From contig NZ_AZUP01000001.1 of assembly GCF_000527135.1 (NCBI RefSeq), positions 1,612,001 through 1,676,000 on the forward strand: a DNA stretch of 64,000 nucleotides. Reading direction: 5' to 3'. Shown piece by piece: positions 54,076 to 61,515 of the stretch. The number at the start of each line of letters is the position of its first letter. Position 1 is the first letter of the stretch. Source of the DNA: Methyloversatilis discipulorum (GTDB taxonomy: Bacteria; Pseudomonadota; Gammaproteobacteria; Burkholderiales; Rhodocyclaceae). A program made the translations under genes and the position numbers. A model generated the notes under the pieces. It saw only the letters and a list, made by a program, of their open reading frames with translations. It had not been told where the DNA came from and made no database searches.

Positions 54076-54092
54076 GCCGGCTTCCGGCCGGC
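54076..54092 (-). other. Leader hairpin d
   Basis: GCCGGC-CGGAA-GCCGGC on the mRNA strand, followed by TCTCTACGGAGA, the ribosome site of the LPD29-like gene. Same CGGAA loop as hairpin b. Confidence 0.62.
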
Positions 54093-54124
54093 GTCGGATG
54101 AACAGCAGCGCGCTGTCCATGAAT

Positions 54125-54155
54125 CGAATAATACACGATTATTCGTTTATCGCAA
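54125..54155 (-). promoter_or_regulatory. Promoter/operator P2
   Basis: Perfect inverted repeat CGAATAAT-CGTGT-ATTATTCG (54125-54145). On the minus strand -35 TTGCGA (54150-54155) and -10 TATTAT (54128-54133) are 16 bases apart. Shares about 45 bases with P1, including GCGCTGTCCATG downstream. Drives the LPD29-like, 63-aa, 83-aa and TrfB-like genes. Confidence 0.75.
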
Positions 54156-54189
54156 CATGAATTTGTAACAGGCGCGCTTGCCCTAACAA

Positions 54190-54205
54190 CTGTATATCCA
54201 TACAG
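54190..54205. promoter_or_regulatory. LexA (SOS) box
   Basis: CTGTATATCCATACAG, a near-ideal LexA box (CTGT-N8-ACAG, AT-rich centre). It ends seven bases before ATG 54213 of the rightward gene, so that gene is probably SOS-induced, or repressed by host LexA. Confidence 0.75.
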
Positions 54206-54212
54206 TTTCCGG

Positions 54213-54536
54213 ATGCGTTGCAAAGTCCATCCCAAACTAAACCGCGGCATGCACATGCCGAGGTCGTGGTACGTCCGCCAGCGGATGATGCCCGGCATGC
54301 TGATCATCAAGGACGTGCGCGACCAGGTGCGGAAGCGCCACGTGCGCGTGGCGCGAGTGGTGGGCGACGACGGGGCCGATGTCCTGCTGCCGCTCTACGG
54401 CGCCGAGGTGATTGCGGTCAACGCCGACTGGATGGTCATCACGGGCATCGAGCGTCATGAGGACGCCGCCCGGGTGGTGACGGAATACGCTCAGTCGTGG
54501 TGGGTGTTGGTGTCCAATGCTGGCCCGTCCGACTGA
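54213..54536 (+). CDS. SOS-controlled phage hypothetical protein
   Basis: 107 aa, the only plus-strand gene of the prophage part. Clear beta-rich body: MLIIKDVRDQVRKRHVRVAR, DDGADVLLPLYGAEVIAVNA and DWMVITGIERHED. No family recognised. Because the LexA box is so close, translation may start at a later ATG, such as 54249 or 54255, with the true promoter further upstream. Its end overlaps the convergent 79-aa gene. Confidence 0.62.
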   Translation: MRCKVHPKLNRGMHMPRSWYVRQRMMPGMLIIKDVRDQVRKRHVRVARVVGDDGADVLLPLYGAEVIAVNADWMVITGIERHEDAARVVTEYAQSWWVLVSNAGPSD

Positions 54537-54730
54537 CAGGACGCACAGTTACACCGCTTGCGATCGACGGACTGTCGGCGCCAGGCGCTGCGGTCGTCCC
54601 TGACGCGGGCGATCGTGGCCAGCAGCCGGTAGTGCTCGCGCGCCAGCGCGAACAGCGCGGCGGCCTCATCCGACCGGTAGCCCGACCGGAACAGCCGGGC
54701 CGCGAACGTCAGTGCGTCACGGACGCGCAT
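54491..54730 (-). CDS. Phage hypothetical protein
   Basis: 79 aa. Ala/Arg-rich helical N-terminus (ALTFAARLFRSGYRSDEAAA), then CNCASC near the end. No family recognised. Overlaps the spanin gene by 14 bases, as expected for a lysis-cassette tail gene. Confidence 0.5.
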   Translation of the reverse strand: MRVRDALTFAARLFRSGYRSDEAAALFALAREHYRLLATIARVRDDRSAWRRQSVDRKRCNCASCQSDGPALDTNTHHD

Positions 54731-55232
54731 CCGGGGGCTTCAGCGCGTCGTAGGCGCGCTCGCAGGCTCTGCCGGCGATGTGTGCTTCGTCAGCATGTCG
54801 AGCAATTCCTTCCGCAGCCTCATCAAGCCGGCGCTGCAGGTCGGCGAGCAGATCGGCGGTGCTGTCGGCTGGCGGGCTGCTACCGGCAGAGGCGGAATCG
54901 CTGGCGGTGGCACGACAACCGGCGGTGATGGCTGCGATACGCCGGCGCAGGCTGACACCAGCATCGGCAGCGCCAGCAGCGTCAGCGCGCGCGCGATCGC
55001 GGTCGGCTTGTGTTTCATTCACGATCTCCCAGAGTGCGGAAAAGCGGCGCGTTTCTTCGGCGCGGCGCGCGGTGATAGCCTCGCTGGCGGTGCGCTCCAG
55101 CACGACCAGCTGCTGCGCGTGGTCGCGTTGCGTGCGGGCGTGTGCGCCCTGCTCGACGGCGAGGCGGTAGGTCTGCACGCCGGCCAGGGCGAGCGCGGCC
55201 ACCAGAAGCCAAGGGAGTGCGCGGGCGAGCAT
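54717..55232 (-). CDS. Rz-like inner-membrane spanin
   Basis: 171 aa from ATG 55232. N-terminal membrane anchor (LARALPWLLVAALALAGVQT) and a long charged, probably coiled-coil periplasmic part (RTQRDHAQQLVVLERTASEA, DRDRARADAAGAADAGVSL), as in DUF2514/Rz proteins that bridge the membranes at lysis. Start and endolysin stop overlap by one base. It contains an Rz1-type gene in another frame. Confidence 0.78.
   Translation of the reverse strand: MLARALPWLLVAALALAGVQTYRLAVEQGAHARTQRDHAQQLVVLERTASEAITARRAEETRRFSALWEIVNETQADRDRARADAAGAADAGVSLRRRIAAITAGCRATASDSASAGSSPPADSTADLLADLQRRLDEAAEGIARHADEAHIAGRACERAYDALKPPDARP
54740..55018 (-). CDS. Rz1-like outer-membrane spanin lipoprotein, nested in Rz
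   Basis: 92 aa, wholly inside the Rz gene in a different frame. Basic start MKHKPTAIARALTLLALPML with a lipobox LVSAC, so the mature protein begins at Cys24. A Pro-rich stretch (PSPPVVVPPPAIPPLP) follows, typical of Rz1. Nested Rz/Rz1 pairs are well known in phages such as lambda. Confidence 0.8.
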   Translation of the reverse strand: MKHKPTAIARALTLLALPMLVSACAGVSQPSPPVVVPPPAIPPLPVAARQPTAPPICSPTCSAGLMRLRKELLDMLTKHTSPAEPASAPTTR

Positions 55233-55744
55233 TACGCCCCCTGCTCTGCCAGGCATTTCGCGTGGCGTTCCTGCTGCCGCGTCCAGACGCCCGGACATCG
55301 GCGGTTGCCGGGTGTCGAACAGTCGAAGCCGGCGGCGAAGCGGTACCGGAGCAGCGCGTCGCACGCGGCGCGATAGTCGCCGGTCATCAGAGCCCGGCGC
55401 ATGCTGCTGCTCGACCAGGTGGCCGCCCCGTACTGATAGACAAAGTCCATGTAAAGGTCGTACTCGCCCTGCGTGAGCGCAACATCGGGCAGCGACGCAC
55501 GAAACGCGCGCTCTTCGCGGCTCAGGTGCGCATGCAACGTCATCAGCGCGCGCACCGGGTCCGTTCGGTCGCCCATCTTCACCGGTGTGCCGTCGGTCTT
55601 GAATGTGCTGCCGAAGCCGACCGTCGGCCGGTCGTCCTTCGTCGGAATCATGGCCTCGCCGACGTAGCCTTCGCCCACCGCCAGCGCGACGATGAGCGCA
55701 GCCGAGGCCGACAGCCCCGAGACTGCCATGCGGAACTTACTCAT
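55232..55744 (-). CDS. Endolysin (lysozyme-like, probable SAR type)
   Basis: 170 aa. N-terminal weakly hydrophobic helix (GLSASAALIVALAVGEGYVG) rich in Ala and Gly, typical of a signal-arrest-release domain. Catalytic region: Glu25 in GEGY, Asp37/38 and Thr41 in DDRPTVGFGS, as in GH24 muramidases. Cys near the end (FDCSTPGNRRC) could form a disulfide. Overlaps the holin gene by eight bases. Confidence 0.87.
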   Translation of the reverse strand: MSKFRMAVSGLSASAALIVALAVGEGYVGEAMIPTKDDRPTVGFGSTFKTDGTPVKMGDRTDPVRALMTLHAHLSREERAFRASLPDVALTQGEYDLYMDFVYQYGAATWSSSSMRRALMTGDYRAACDALLRYRFAAGFDCSTPGNRRCPGVWTRQQERHAKCLAEQGA

Positions 55745-55973
55745 CTGCGTCCTCCCGATCCGTGGCGCGCCGCTTTCGCTTCTGCACCCACCCGCGTTCC
55801 TCGGCCCAGTTACGGCCGAACCGGCGCCACCACAGATCGAGGATCATCAGCAGCGTGTAGAGCGCGGCCAAGGCGGCCGCGATGTCGGTCCACGATGTGA
55901 TCGCGATCGCGCCCCAGGCGCTGGCGACCTTCGCGGCTCCAACCGTGATGTCGTGCTGTTCGGCAGTGGCCAT
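55737..55973 (-). CDS. Holin-like protein
   Basis: 78 aa. Two weak helices (AAKVASAWGAIAITSW and DIAAALAALYTLLMILDLWW) and a basic, charged C-terminus (VQKRKRRATDREDADE), as in small phage holins. Position before the endolysin supports the role. Confidence 0.75.
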   Translation of the reverse strand: MATAEQHDITVGAAKVASAWGAIAITSWTDIAAALAALYTLLMILDLWWRRFGRNWAEERGWVQKRKRRATDREDADE

Positions 55974-55982
55974 GGCTTCCTT

Positions 55983-57392
55983 TCAGATGAAACAGACAGG
56001 GACCGACGACCAACTGCTGAGGGCGCCGGTCCGCGGGTCGCGGGCGATGTAGACCGGCACGTCGCCGATGCCCGCTACGGTTACGGGGTCCGGCGCAGTC
56101 GGCGTCGTGCCAGCAGGATGTCGAGCGGGCTCGATGGTGTAGATATCGCCGACGGCATGAAACGGCGCGAACATCTTTTTCGAGAACGCCAGAAGGCCGA
56201 AGGTCTGCGCCGTTTGCTGATTGATCTGCGGCAGGTACAACTGGTCGCGGATTGCCGTCATCGTCGATAGGCCGACGCCGTTCCAGTTTGGCGCCATGCC
56301 GAACGGGAATCCGGGATTGCCGGACACGCCGTCGGATGTGCCGGACCACGATTCCGTGAGCAGACCCGCACCGCCGTAGGTGTAGGTCGCCGAGGCTGTG
56401 TATTCGAGCAGCGATGTCTGGCTGATCGTGCGATCCATGCCGGCCACCGTGTGCACATAGTCGCGTGTGCCGGTCTCGTCACGCTGTAGCGACAGCGTCA
56501 GGAACTGCACCGCGCCGCCGTCTCCGTACCAGCACGACAGCAGGCGATCGGCGAGAGTGAATGACGTGCTGACCGACTCAACCCCATTCTTTGCGATAGC
56601 CACGAAGTTGTCGCTTCCCGGGACGCCAGGCCCCTCGGGCGCGATCTGATAGGGCCCCAGCACGTCCCCCTCGAACTCGCGCCAACTGACAAGGATCGGA
56701 GCGACACCGCTCTCGGAAAGTGATGAGCTGATTGCTCCGAGACACTGCTCACTGCTGCGCACCAAGGTGACGGTCGGCACTGGCCAGCCGTCACCGCCTT
56801 GCGATAGCGAGCATTCCACGACGATGGACAGGCCGAGCATGCGCCGATGAAGACCGGGTACCGGGTCGAACGGCGACGAGGTGCGCCGCGCGATCAGCGC
56901 CTTCGAGCCGTCGCCCGATACATCCCATATCTGCCACGGACCCGCACCGCCGGATACGGTGAAGCCTGCGAACGACGATGTACGCGCCGTTTCGGGCGCC
57001 GCCCCTATCTCACCGTAGGGCACAACTCGGATGAACACCGACGTCAGCGGCGCTTGATTGATCAGCTCGATGAGGAACGTGCGCTTGCTGCTGTTGCGCC
57101 AGAACCAATAGCGCAGCGTGTCGCCAGGCAGCAGCACCTCGGGTATCCAGACCAGCCCATCGGCGAGGTCGGCCGCGGCCTGCTCGGGTGTGCGAACGAT
57201 GTCGGGTACGCCGGCCAGGCGCACGGCCAAGCAGTCGGACATCAGATCGAAGGGGGGAACGATCGACACCGTCGCGCCATTCGGCCGCGTCAGGACATTG
57301 CCGACGCACAGCCCGTGCAGCGAGTTGCCGAATATCACCTGATCCGCGAACGGGCCGGCCGGCTGGTGCAGGCTGTCGAACACCATCGTCAC
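55983..57392 (-). CDS. Phage structural protein, unknown
   Basis: 469 aa, beta-rich. VIFGNSLHGLCVGNVLTRPN, WIPEVLLPGDTLRYWFWRNS, DFVP-like turns, and TYGGAGLLTESWSGTSD late. No family recognised. Placed between tail genes and the lysis cassette, where tail fibre or adhesion proteins usually lie. Either ATG 57392 or 57386 may be the start. Confidence 0.6.
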   Translation of the reverse strand: MTMVFDSLHQPAGPFADQVIFGNSLHGLCVGNVLTRPNGATVSIVPPFDLMSDCLAVRLAGVPDIVRTPEQAAADLADGLVWIPEVLLPGDTLRYWFWRNSSKRTFLIELINQAPLTSVFIRVVPYGEIGAAPETARTSSFAGFTVSGGAGPWQIWDVSGDGSKALIARRTSSPFDPVPGLHRRMLGLSIVVECSLSQGGDGWPVPTVTLVRSSEQCLGAISSSLSESGVAPILVSWREFEGDVLGPYQIAPEGPGVPGSDNFVAIAKNGVESVSTSFTLADRLLSCWYGDGGAVQFLTLSLQRDETGTRDYVHTVAGMDRTISQTSLLEYTASATYTYGGAGLLTESWSGTSDGVSGNPGFPFGMAPNWNGVGLSTMTAIRDQLYLPQINQQTAQTFGLLAFSKKMFAPFHAVGDIYTIEPARHPAGTTPTAPDPVTVAGIGDVPVYIARDPRTGALSSWSSVPVCFI

Positions 57393-57709
57393 GGCGGCGG
57401 CTCCTTGAACTCCAAGCGCTGGCCATTGGTGAGCACGATCGCCTTGATCGGCCGCACGCGCATGCTGATGGTTCCGTCGCTGCTGAAGATCGAGCGCTCT
57501 TCGTAATACTCGCGCGTGGCATACGACAGTTCGACGAGGTTGTTACCGCCTGAGCTTTTCCCGCCGCCGGACTTGCTCTTGCCCACCGCTGGCGGCTTCG
57601 CGCCCTGCGCGGGCTTTGGCTCAAAGGGCGGGCGCGTGCCCTGCGTCATGCCGGCGCCGGTGAGGTCACGTGCGCCGATGCGTTCGAGCGCCTTCGAGAT
57701 GTCGCCCAC
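57389..57709 (-). CDS. Small phage structural protein
   Basis: 106 aa. Helical start (DISKALERIGARDLTGAGMT), Gly/Ser/Lys linker (KSKSGGGKSSGGNN), then a beta C-terminal part (ELSYATREYYEERSIF, SMRVRPIKAIVLTNGQRL). Four-base overlap with the 469-aa gene. No family recognised. Confidence 0.6.
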   Translation of the reverse strand: MGDISKALERIGARDLTGAGMTQGTRPPFEPKPAQGAKPPAVGKSKSGGGKSSGGNNLVELSYATREYYEERSIFSSDGTISMRVRPIKAIVLTNGQRLEFKEPPP

Positions 57710-57711
57710 GG

Positions 57712-58116
57712 CTACACCGCCGACTCGATGACGTTGTTCACCGCCAGGCCGAGGTCGGTGTAGTCGGTGCCCACCGTGCCGCCCGAAGTGTCGAAGCGGA
57801 TGTGGATCGGCTTGGCGTTGCCGGCGCCGCCGAGCACGGTGTGGCCGAGGCTGAGCGCTGCGCCGCCGGTGGCCGACGTAAGGCCGCCCGAGGTCGCAGC
57901 GAGCTTGATCGACCCCGCGGCGAGGCCGGAGCCGCTGGCGCTGTCGGTGATGCTGACCTGCACGTTGGCTGATCCGGGTGCCGTGCTGTCCTGCAACTGC
58001 TGGCCGCTCGATGGGCTGCCGAAGTAGATCAGCCTGTCCCCCTGGGTCGAGAAGTGGCGCAGAGAGCCAGCGAAGGGGATGGTCAGTCCGGCGTCTGCGA
58101 AGAATCCGAAGCTCAT
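57712..58116 (-). CDS. Phage tail-region protein
   Basis: 134 aa. Beta-rich: FFADAGLTIPFAGSLRHFST, NVQVSITDSASGSGLA, IHIRFDTSGGTVGTDYTDLG. Resembles small tail or decoration proteins but no family is recognised. Four-base overlap with the upstream 642-aa gene. Confidence 0.6.
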   Translation of the reverse strand: MSFGFFADAGLTIPFAGSLRHFSTQGDRLIYFGSPSSGQQLQDSTAPGSANVQVSITDSASGSGLAAGSIKLAATSGGLTSATGGAALSLGHTVLGGAGNAKPIHIRFDTSGGTVGTDYTDLGLAVNNVIESAV

Positions 58117-60041
58117 GGGATGGTTACCTCGAACAGGTCTTGAGGGATTGCGACTGCGTAGCCGGCGGGCTTCGCCAGCGTGATCGGGTCGCGCACGGCG
58201 GCCTCGATCCCCGGCGCTTCAATACTCAGTGCATAGGGATAGGCCGGGGCATTGGCGTCGAACTCCGCGCCCGCTTTTGCATTGGTCGAGTAGCCGATCA
58301 TGTTTGCCTCGTCGAACTCCGGCGCGCCCGACACTTGCCCGATGTACATGTCGCATCGGCAGCCGTAAGCCGAAGCGCCAGGCACGGGCGTCGGATCGAC
58401 CGGAGCGGCCGGCGCATCGACGGGGTCGTCGTCCTGCAGCCCGACAGCCGAAAAGCCCGAAATGGCGATCGCGAACTCGGTATCGTGCTCGCCGGTTTCG
58501 ATGTCCATGCGGTGCGTGACGACGACCACCTTCCCGAGCGCATGCACTTCGGCCGTGTCGATCTCGATGCGCCGGCGCGGGTCGATGCCGGCATGCAGTG
58601 GCGTCATCGCTGACACGCGCGTGTCGCGGTGCGCGGCGAGGATCTGTCGTCGCGCCTGCGCCACCAGCGTGCGCACGGCGTTCTGTGCAGCATCGCGATC
58701 AGTGCGACCGGCGCCGCCGTAGTCGAGAGACACGTCGCCAGTGGTCGGCAGAGTCAGGACCGGTTCGGCATCCGGCTCACTTAGCCATACGCCATCATCG
58801 AATTCCGCATCGAGTACGGCGCCGTTCGATGATTCGCGCGACAGTCCGAGCGCATCGATCGATGCCTGAGCTGACACCGTCAGCCGGTATTCCTCCGTCA
58901 CCCACTGGACCCAGCGACTCGCAAAGCGCGCGGCGAACCCCAAGGAAAGCTGCGGGGCGTCCGTCGCGCTGATGACTGTGTAGACGGTGCCGCCGCTGCC
59001 CGATGATTCGTAGGTGCCGGGGTCGACCGGCACGATGTTGATCTCGCCGAGAAGCTGCCACCCCTGCGGGCTCGACAGAGCCTGTTCGATCATGTCGCGG
59101 TTCAGCAGGTCCAGACCCTGCGACGTGTACTGATTGATCGTGCGCTCAAAATTGGCTGACGCAACGCGGGCGCGCAACCGCGGGAATCGGTACTGCAGCA
59201 CCGTCTCGACCTCGTTGCGGATGTTCGCCCGGCCGGCCAACTCCACGCGCAGCGAACCGAAGATGATGTCGGCCTCGGTGAGCACGAGCACCGGGTCGTC
59301 CTCGATGTTCCACGGCGTTACGCGCGCCGCCTGGTACGGGTCGAGGTCGAGCGAAGCGGGCACGCTGGCGAGCCGGGCATCTGCGTACTGCAGCATGTCG
59401 GACGACTCGCCGCTGACAGCTTCGGAGTAGTAGCCGCCGACGTTCGTGTCGACCCATTCCTTCGGCAGGCTGCGCACGACCTGCTGCAGCTGGTCGGTGC
59501 ACTCGAACGACACCAGCCGCTCGGTCACGTCCAGATCCGGCACGTCGACAACGCCGGTGAAGAGGCGGCGCGCGTCGATCGCGTTGCCGGCGGCGTCCTG
59601 CTGCGCGATGTCTATGGTCACCGCCGCGCCCGTCCAGTCCGGAAGCGTGAGCGGGCCGGGCGCCGGATTTATGCTGAAGGACGCGATGCGGGCCTCTCCC
59701 TCGTCGGACTCGATGCGGATCTCACCCGTCAGGCGCGCGCTGACATCCACGCCGCCGAGTGTAACGACGGGCCGCCAGCGCGACGGGCTGGTGATCGTCG
59801 ACGACTGCACGGTGATGATCAGCGGCAGCGCGATGTCGATCTCTTCAACGACACTGATGCGCAGCGGCAGCGCGACAGATCGCGCCTGCACGCGCGTGAT
59901 GCGCAGCGGCAGCGCGATCGACTCGGCTTCGACGACAGTGATGCGCAGGGGCAGTGTCAGCGCCCCACCACTGGGGGGCGGACTGTCGTCGAGCGGACCC
60001 GAGCCGTACGTCGCCGACCCGTATGTGTGCAGACCGTACAT
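58113..60041 (-). CDS. Large phage tail protein with N-terminal tandem repeats
   Basis: 642 aa. Residues about 28-82 hold four ~14-residue repeats with the core ALPLRIxxVxxxS (TLPLRITVVEAES, ALPLRITRVQARS, ALPLRISVVEEID, ALPLIITVQ). The following body has RLTGEIRIESDEGEARIASF, DWTGAAVTIDIAQQDAAGNA and RLFTGVVDVPDLD, the pattern of tail hub/baseplate proteins. The beginning MYGLHTYGSATYGSG is a Gly/Tyr turn motif. Exact role unknown. Confidence 0.65.
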   Translation of the reverse strand: MYGLHTYGSATYGSGPLDDSPPPSGGALTLPLRITVVEAESIALPLRITRVQARSVALPLRISVVEEIDIALPLIITVQSSTITSPSRWRPVVTLGGVDVSARLTGEIRIESDEGEARIASFSINPAPGPLTLPDWTGAAVTIDIAQQDAAGNAIDARRLFTGVVDVPDLDVTERLVSFECTDQLQQVVRSLPKEWVDTNVGGYYSEAVSGESSDMLQYADARLASVPASLDLDPYQAARVTPWNIEDDPVLVLTEADIIFGSLRVELAGRANIRNEVETVLQYRFPRLRARVASANFERTINQYTSQGLDLLNRDMIEQALSSPQGWQLLGEINIVPVDPGTYESSGSGGTVYTVISATDAPQLSLGFAARFASRWVQWVTEEYRLTVSAQASIDALGLSRESSNGAVLDAEFDDGVWLSEPDAEPVLTLPTTGDVSLDYGGAGRTDRDAAQNAVRTLVAQARRQILAAHRDTRVSAMTPLHAGIDPRRRIEIDTAEVHALGKVVVVTHRMDIETGEHDTEFAIAISGFSAVGLQDDDPVDAPAAPVDPTPVPGASAYGCRCDMYIGQVSGAPEFDEANMIGYSTNAKAGAEFDANAPAYPYALSIEAPGIEAAVRDPITLAKPAGYAVAIPQDLFEVTIP

Positions 60042-60991
60042 CAGCCGTGCATCGCCGAGCGAATGACCACCGCCCAGTGCCAGGTTTCACCGGCTGCTCC
60101 GGTGACGAGCACATCCACCACGCCAGCGAGTTCCTGGTCGCGGCCGGACTCGATCGGATCGCTATTGACGCCGATGTCGATACTGCACGTCACGCCCGCA
60201 CTTGCGGCGATCACCTCCGGCGTGGTGGCATCGACGATCACTGGCGCAGCGGTCTCCCCAAGCCGCATCACGCCCGCTTTCATCGTCGCGGCGTACATGG
60301 CGTTCGTGGGAGAGGTGCGAAACGCGACCACCTGGATATCGAGCAGCATTGCGCTGATGGCCGGCGGGGCAAAGCCTATGCCCCTCGCGCTGCGGGCTGG
60401 CGACGGTTCGTCATTGGTCGTCGTCGCGGCGCCGGCCCATTGCACCCCGTGTGATGCCGAGAAGCCCGAGCACACCGACTCCATCACGCCGCCCTGAGAG
60501 CGTGCGCCGACCGCGGTTGCGCCAATGGCCCAGACACTGGTGATGGCGCCGAGGGCAGTCCCGTCTTCCTGGAAGACCAGCGCGCCCGAGCCGAGCGCTG
60601 TTCCGCCCTCGATGTCCTCACGGACTTGTGCGCCCAGTGCCGGGGACCACGCTTCGACGTGTGGCGTAACGGCTGCCGCCGAGAGCGCACTGGCGACGAT
60701 GTACATGATTGCCGGGTCGGGGTCGCCGGCGATGTTGATCCGCGATCCCGACGCCGAAGAGGCGGTGACGGTCGTGCGCTCCAGGTACCCGCCGGACGTG
60801 ATCCGACCGACGCCAAGTTCCCACGCTGCACCATCTTCGATGCGATACGAGATGCCGATGGGGAGCGACAGGCCGAGCGTGTCGATCACCGCACTCACAG
60901 CCCGATATCCCGGTGCCGCGCCGCTCATCGACTGCACCTCGTCGGTGCCAGTGCTGTCGATGATCATTGCCACTTGATCGAGAGCGAGCAT
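60041..60991 (-). CDS. Phage tail-region protein
   Basis: 316 aa. Segments SGGYLERTTVTASSASGSRI and ATAVGARSQGGVMESVCSGF suggest a beta-structured tail or fibre protein. Overlaps neighbours by one base on both sides. No family recognised. Confidence 0.6.
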   Translation of the reverse strand: MLALDQVAMIIDSTGTDEVQSMSGAAPGYRAVSAVIDTLGLSLPIGISYRIEDGAAWELGVGRITSGGYLERTTVTASSASGSRINIAGDPDPAIMYIVASALSAAAVTPHVEAWSPALGAQVREDIEGGTALGSGALVFQEDGTALGAITSVWAIGATAVGARSQGGVMESVCSGFSASHGVQWAGAATTTNDEPSPARSARGIGFAPPAISAMLLDIQVVAFRTSPTNAMYAATMKAGVMRLGETAAPVIVDATTPEVIAASAGVTCSIDIGVNSDPIESGRDQELAGVVDVLVTGAAGETWHWAVVIRSAMHG

Positions 60992-61515
60992 TACTGTTCC
61001 TCAGCAGAGATTGACCACGAGCATTCGGCGCCGCCCTGGTCGAAGGATTCATCGGGCGGGCTGGCGATCACGGTGAGTTGCGGGAAGTACCAGACCGCAT
61101 AGCTGACGGCGCCAGCCACGGCGGTGACGGCGGCAACGTGTGCTGCGATCGACACAGCGGTTTCGACCTCTCGGCCGTCGGCGAGGTGGGCGTGCGCGAA
61201 GGGCTCGTAGCCGGCGTCGGTGCGTCGCGCCACCGGCAGGGCGATGGACGTGCTCTGCGAGCGGATCGCGCGCGGCAAGCCACACTTGAGCGTGAGCGGG
61301 CCGGTGTAATCGAGCGCATCGAGGCCGAGCGGGCACCAGCCGTTGCCGCTCAGCGTGACCGCCAGCTTCTGCCACTGGGTCTGCTTGAGGGCAGCGCCGT
61401 TCATCATGCGGCGCGTGGAAGCGCCGCCGGTGACTGTGATCTGCTGCTGCAGGTCAAGGGCGGCGGTCATCGGCACGACGACGCCCCCGAGTTCAAAGGC
61501 ACGTCCTGCGTTCAT
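60991..61515 (-). CDS. Phage tail-region protein
   Basis: 174 aa. FELGGVVVPMTAALDLQQQI and GLDALDYTGPLTLKCGLPRA near the N-terminus, a helical middle, and WYFPQLTVIASPPDESFDQG at the end, typical of small tail-completion proteins. Four-base overlap with the tape measure gene. Confidence 0.6.
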   Translation of the reverse strand: MNAGRAFELGGVVVPMTAALDLQQQITVTGGASTRRMMNGAALKQTQWQKLAVTLSGNGWCPLGLDALDYTGPLTLKCGLPRAIRSQSTSIALPVARRTDAGYEPFAHAHLADGREVETAVSIAAHVAAVTAVAGAVSYAVWYFPQLTVIASPPDESFDQGGAECSWSISAEEQ

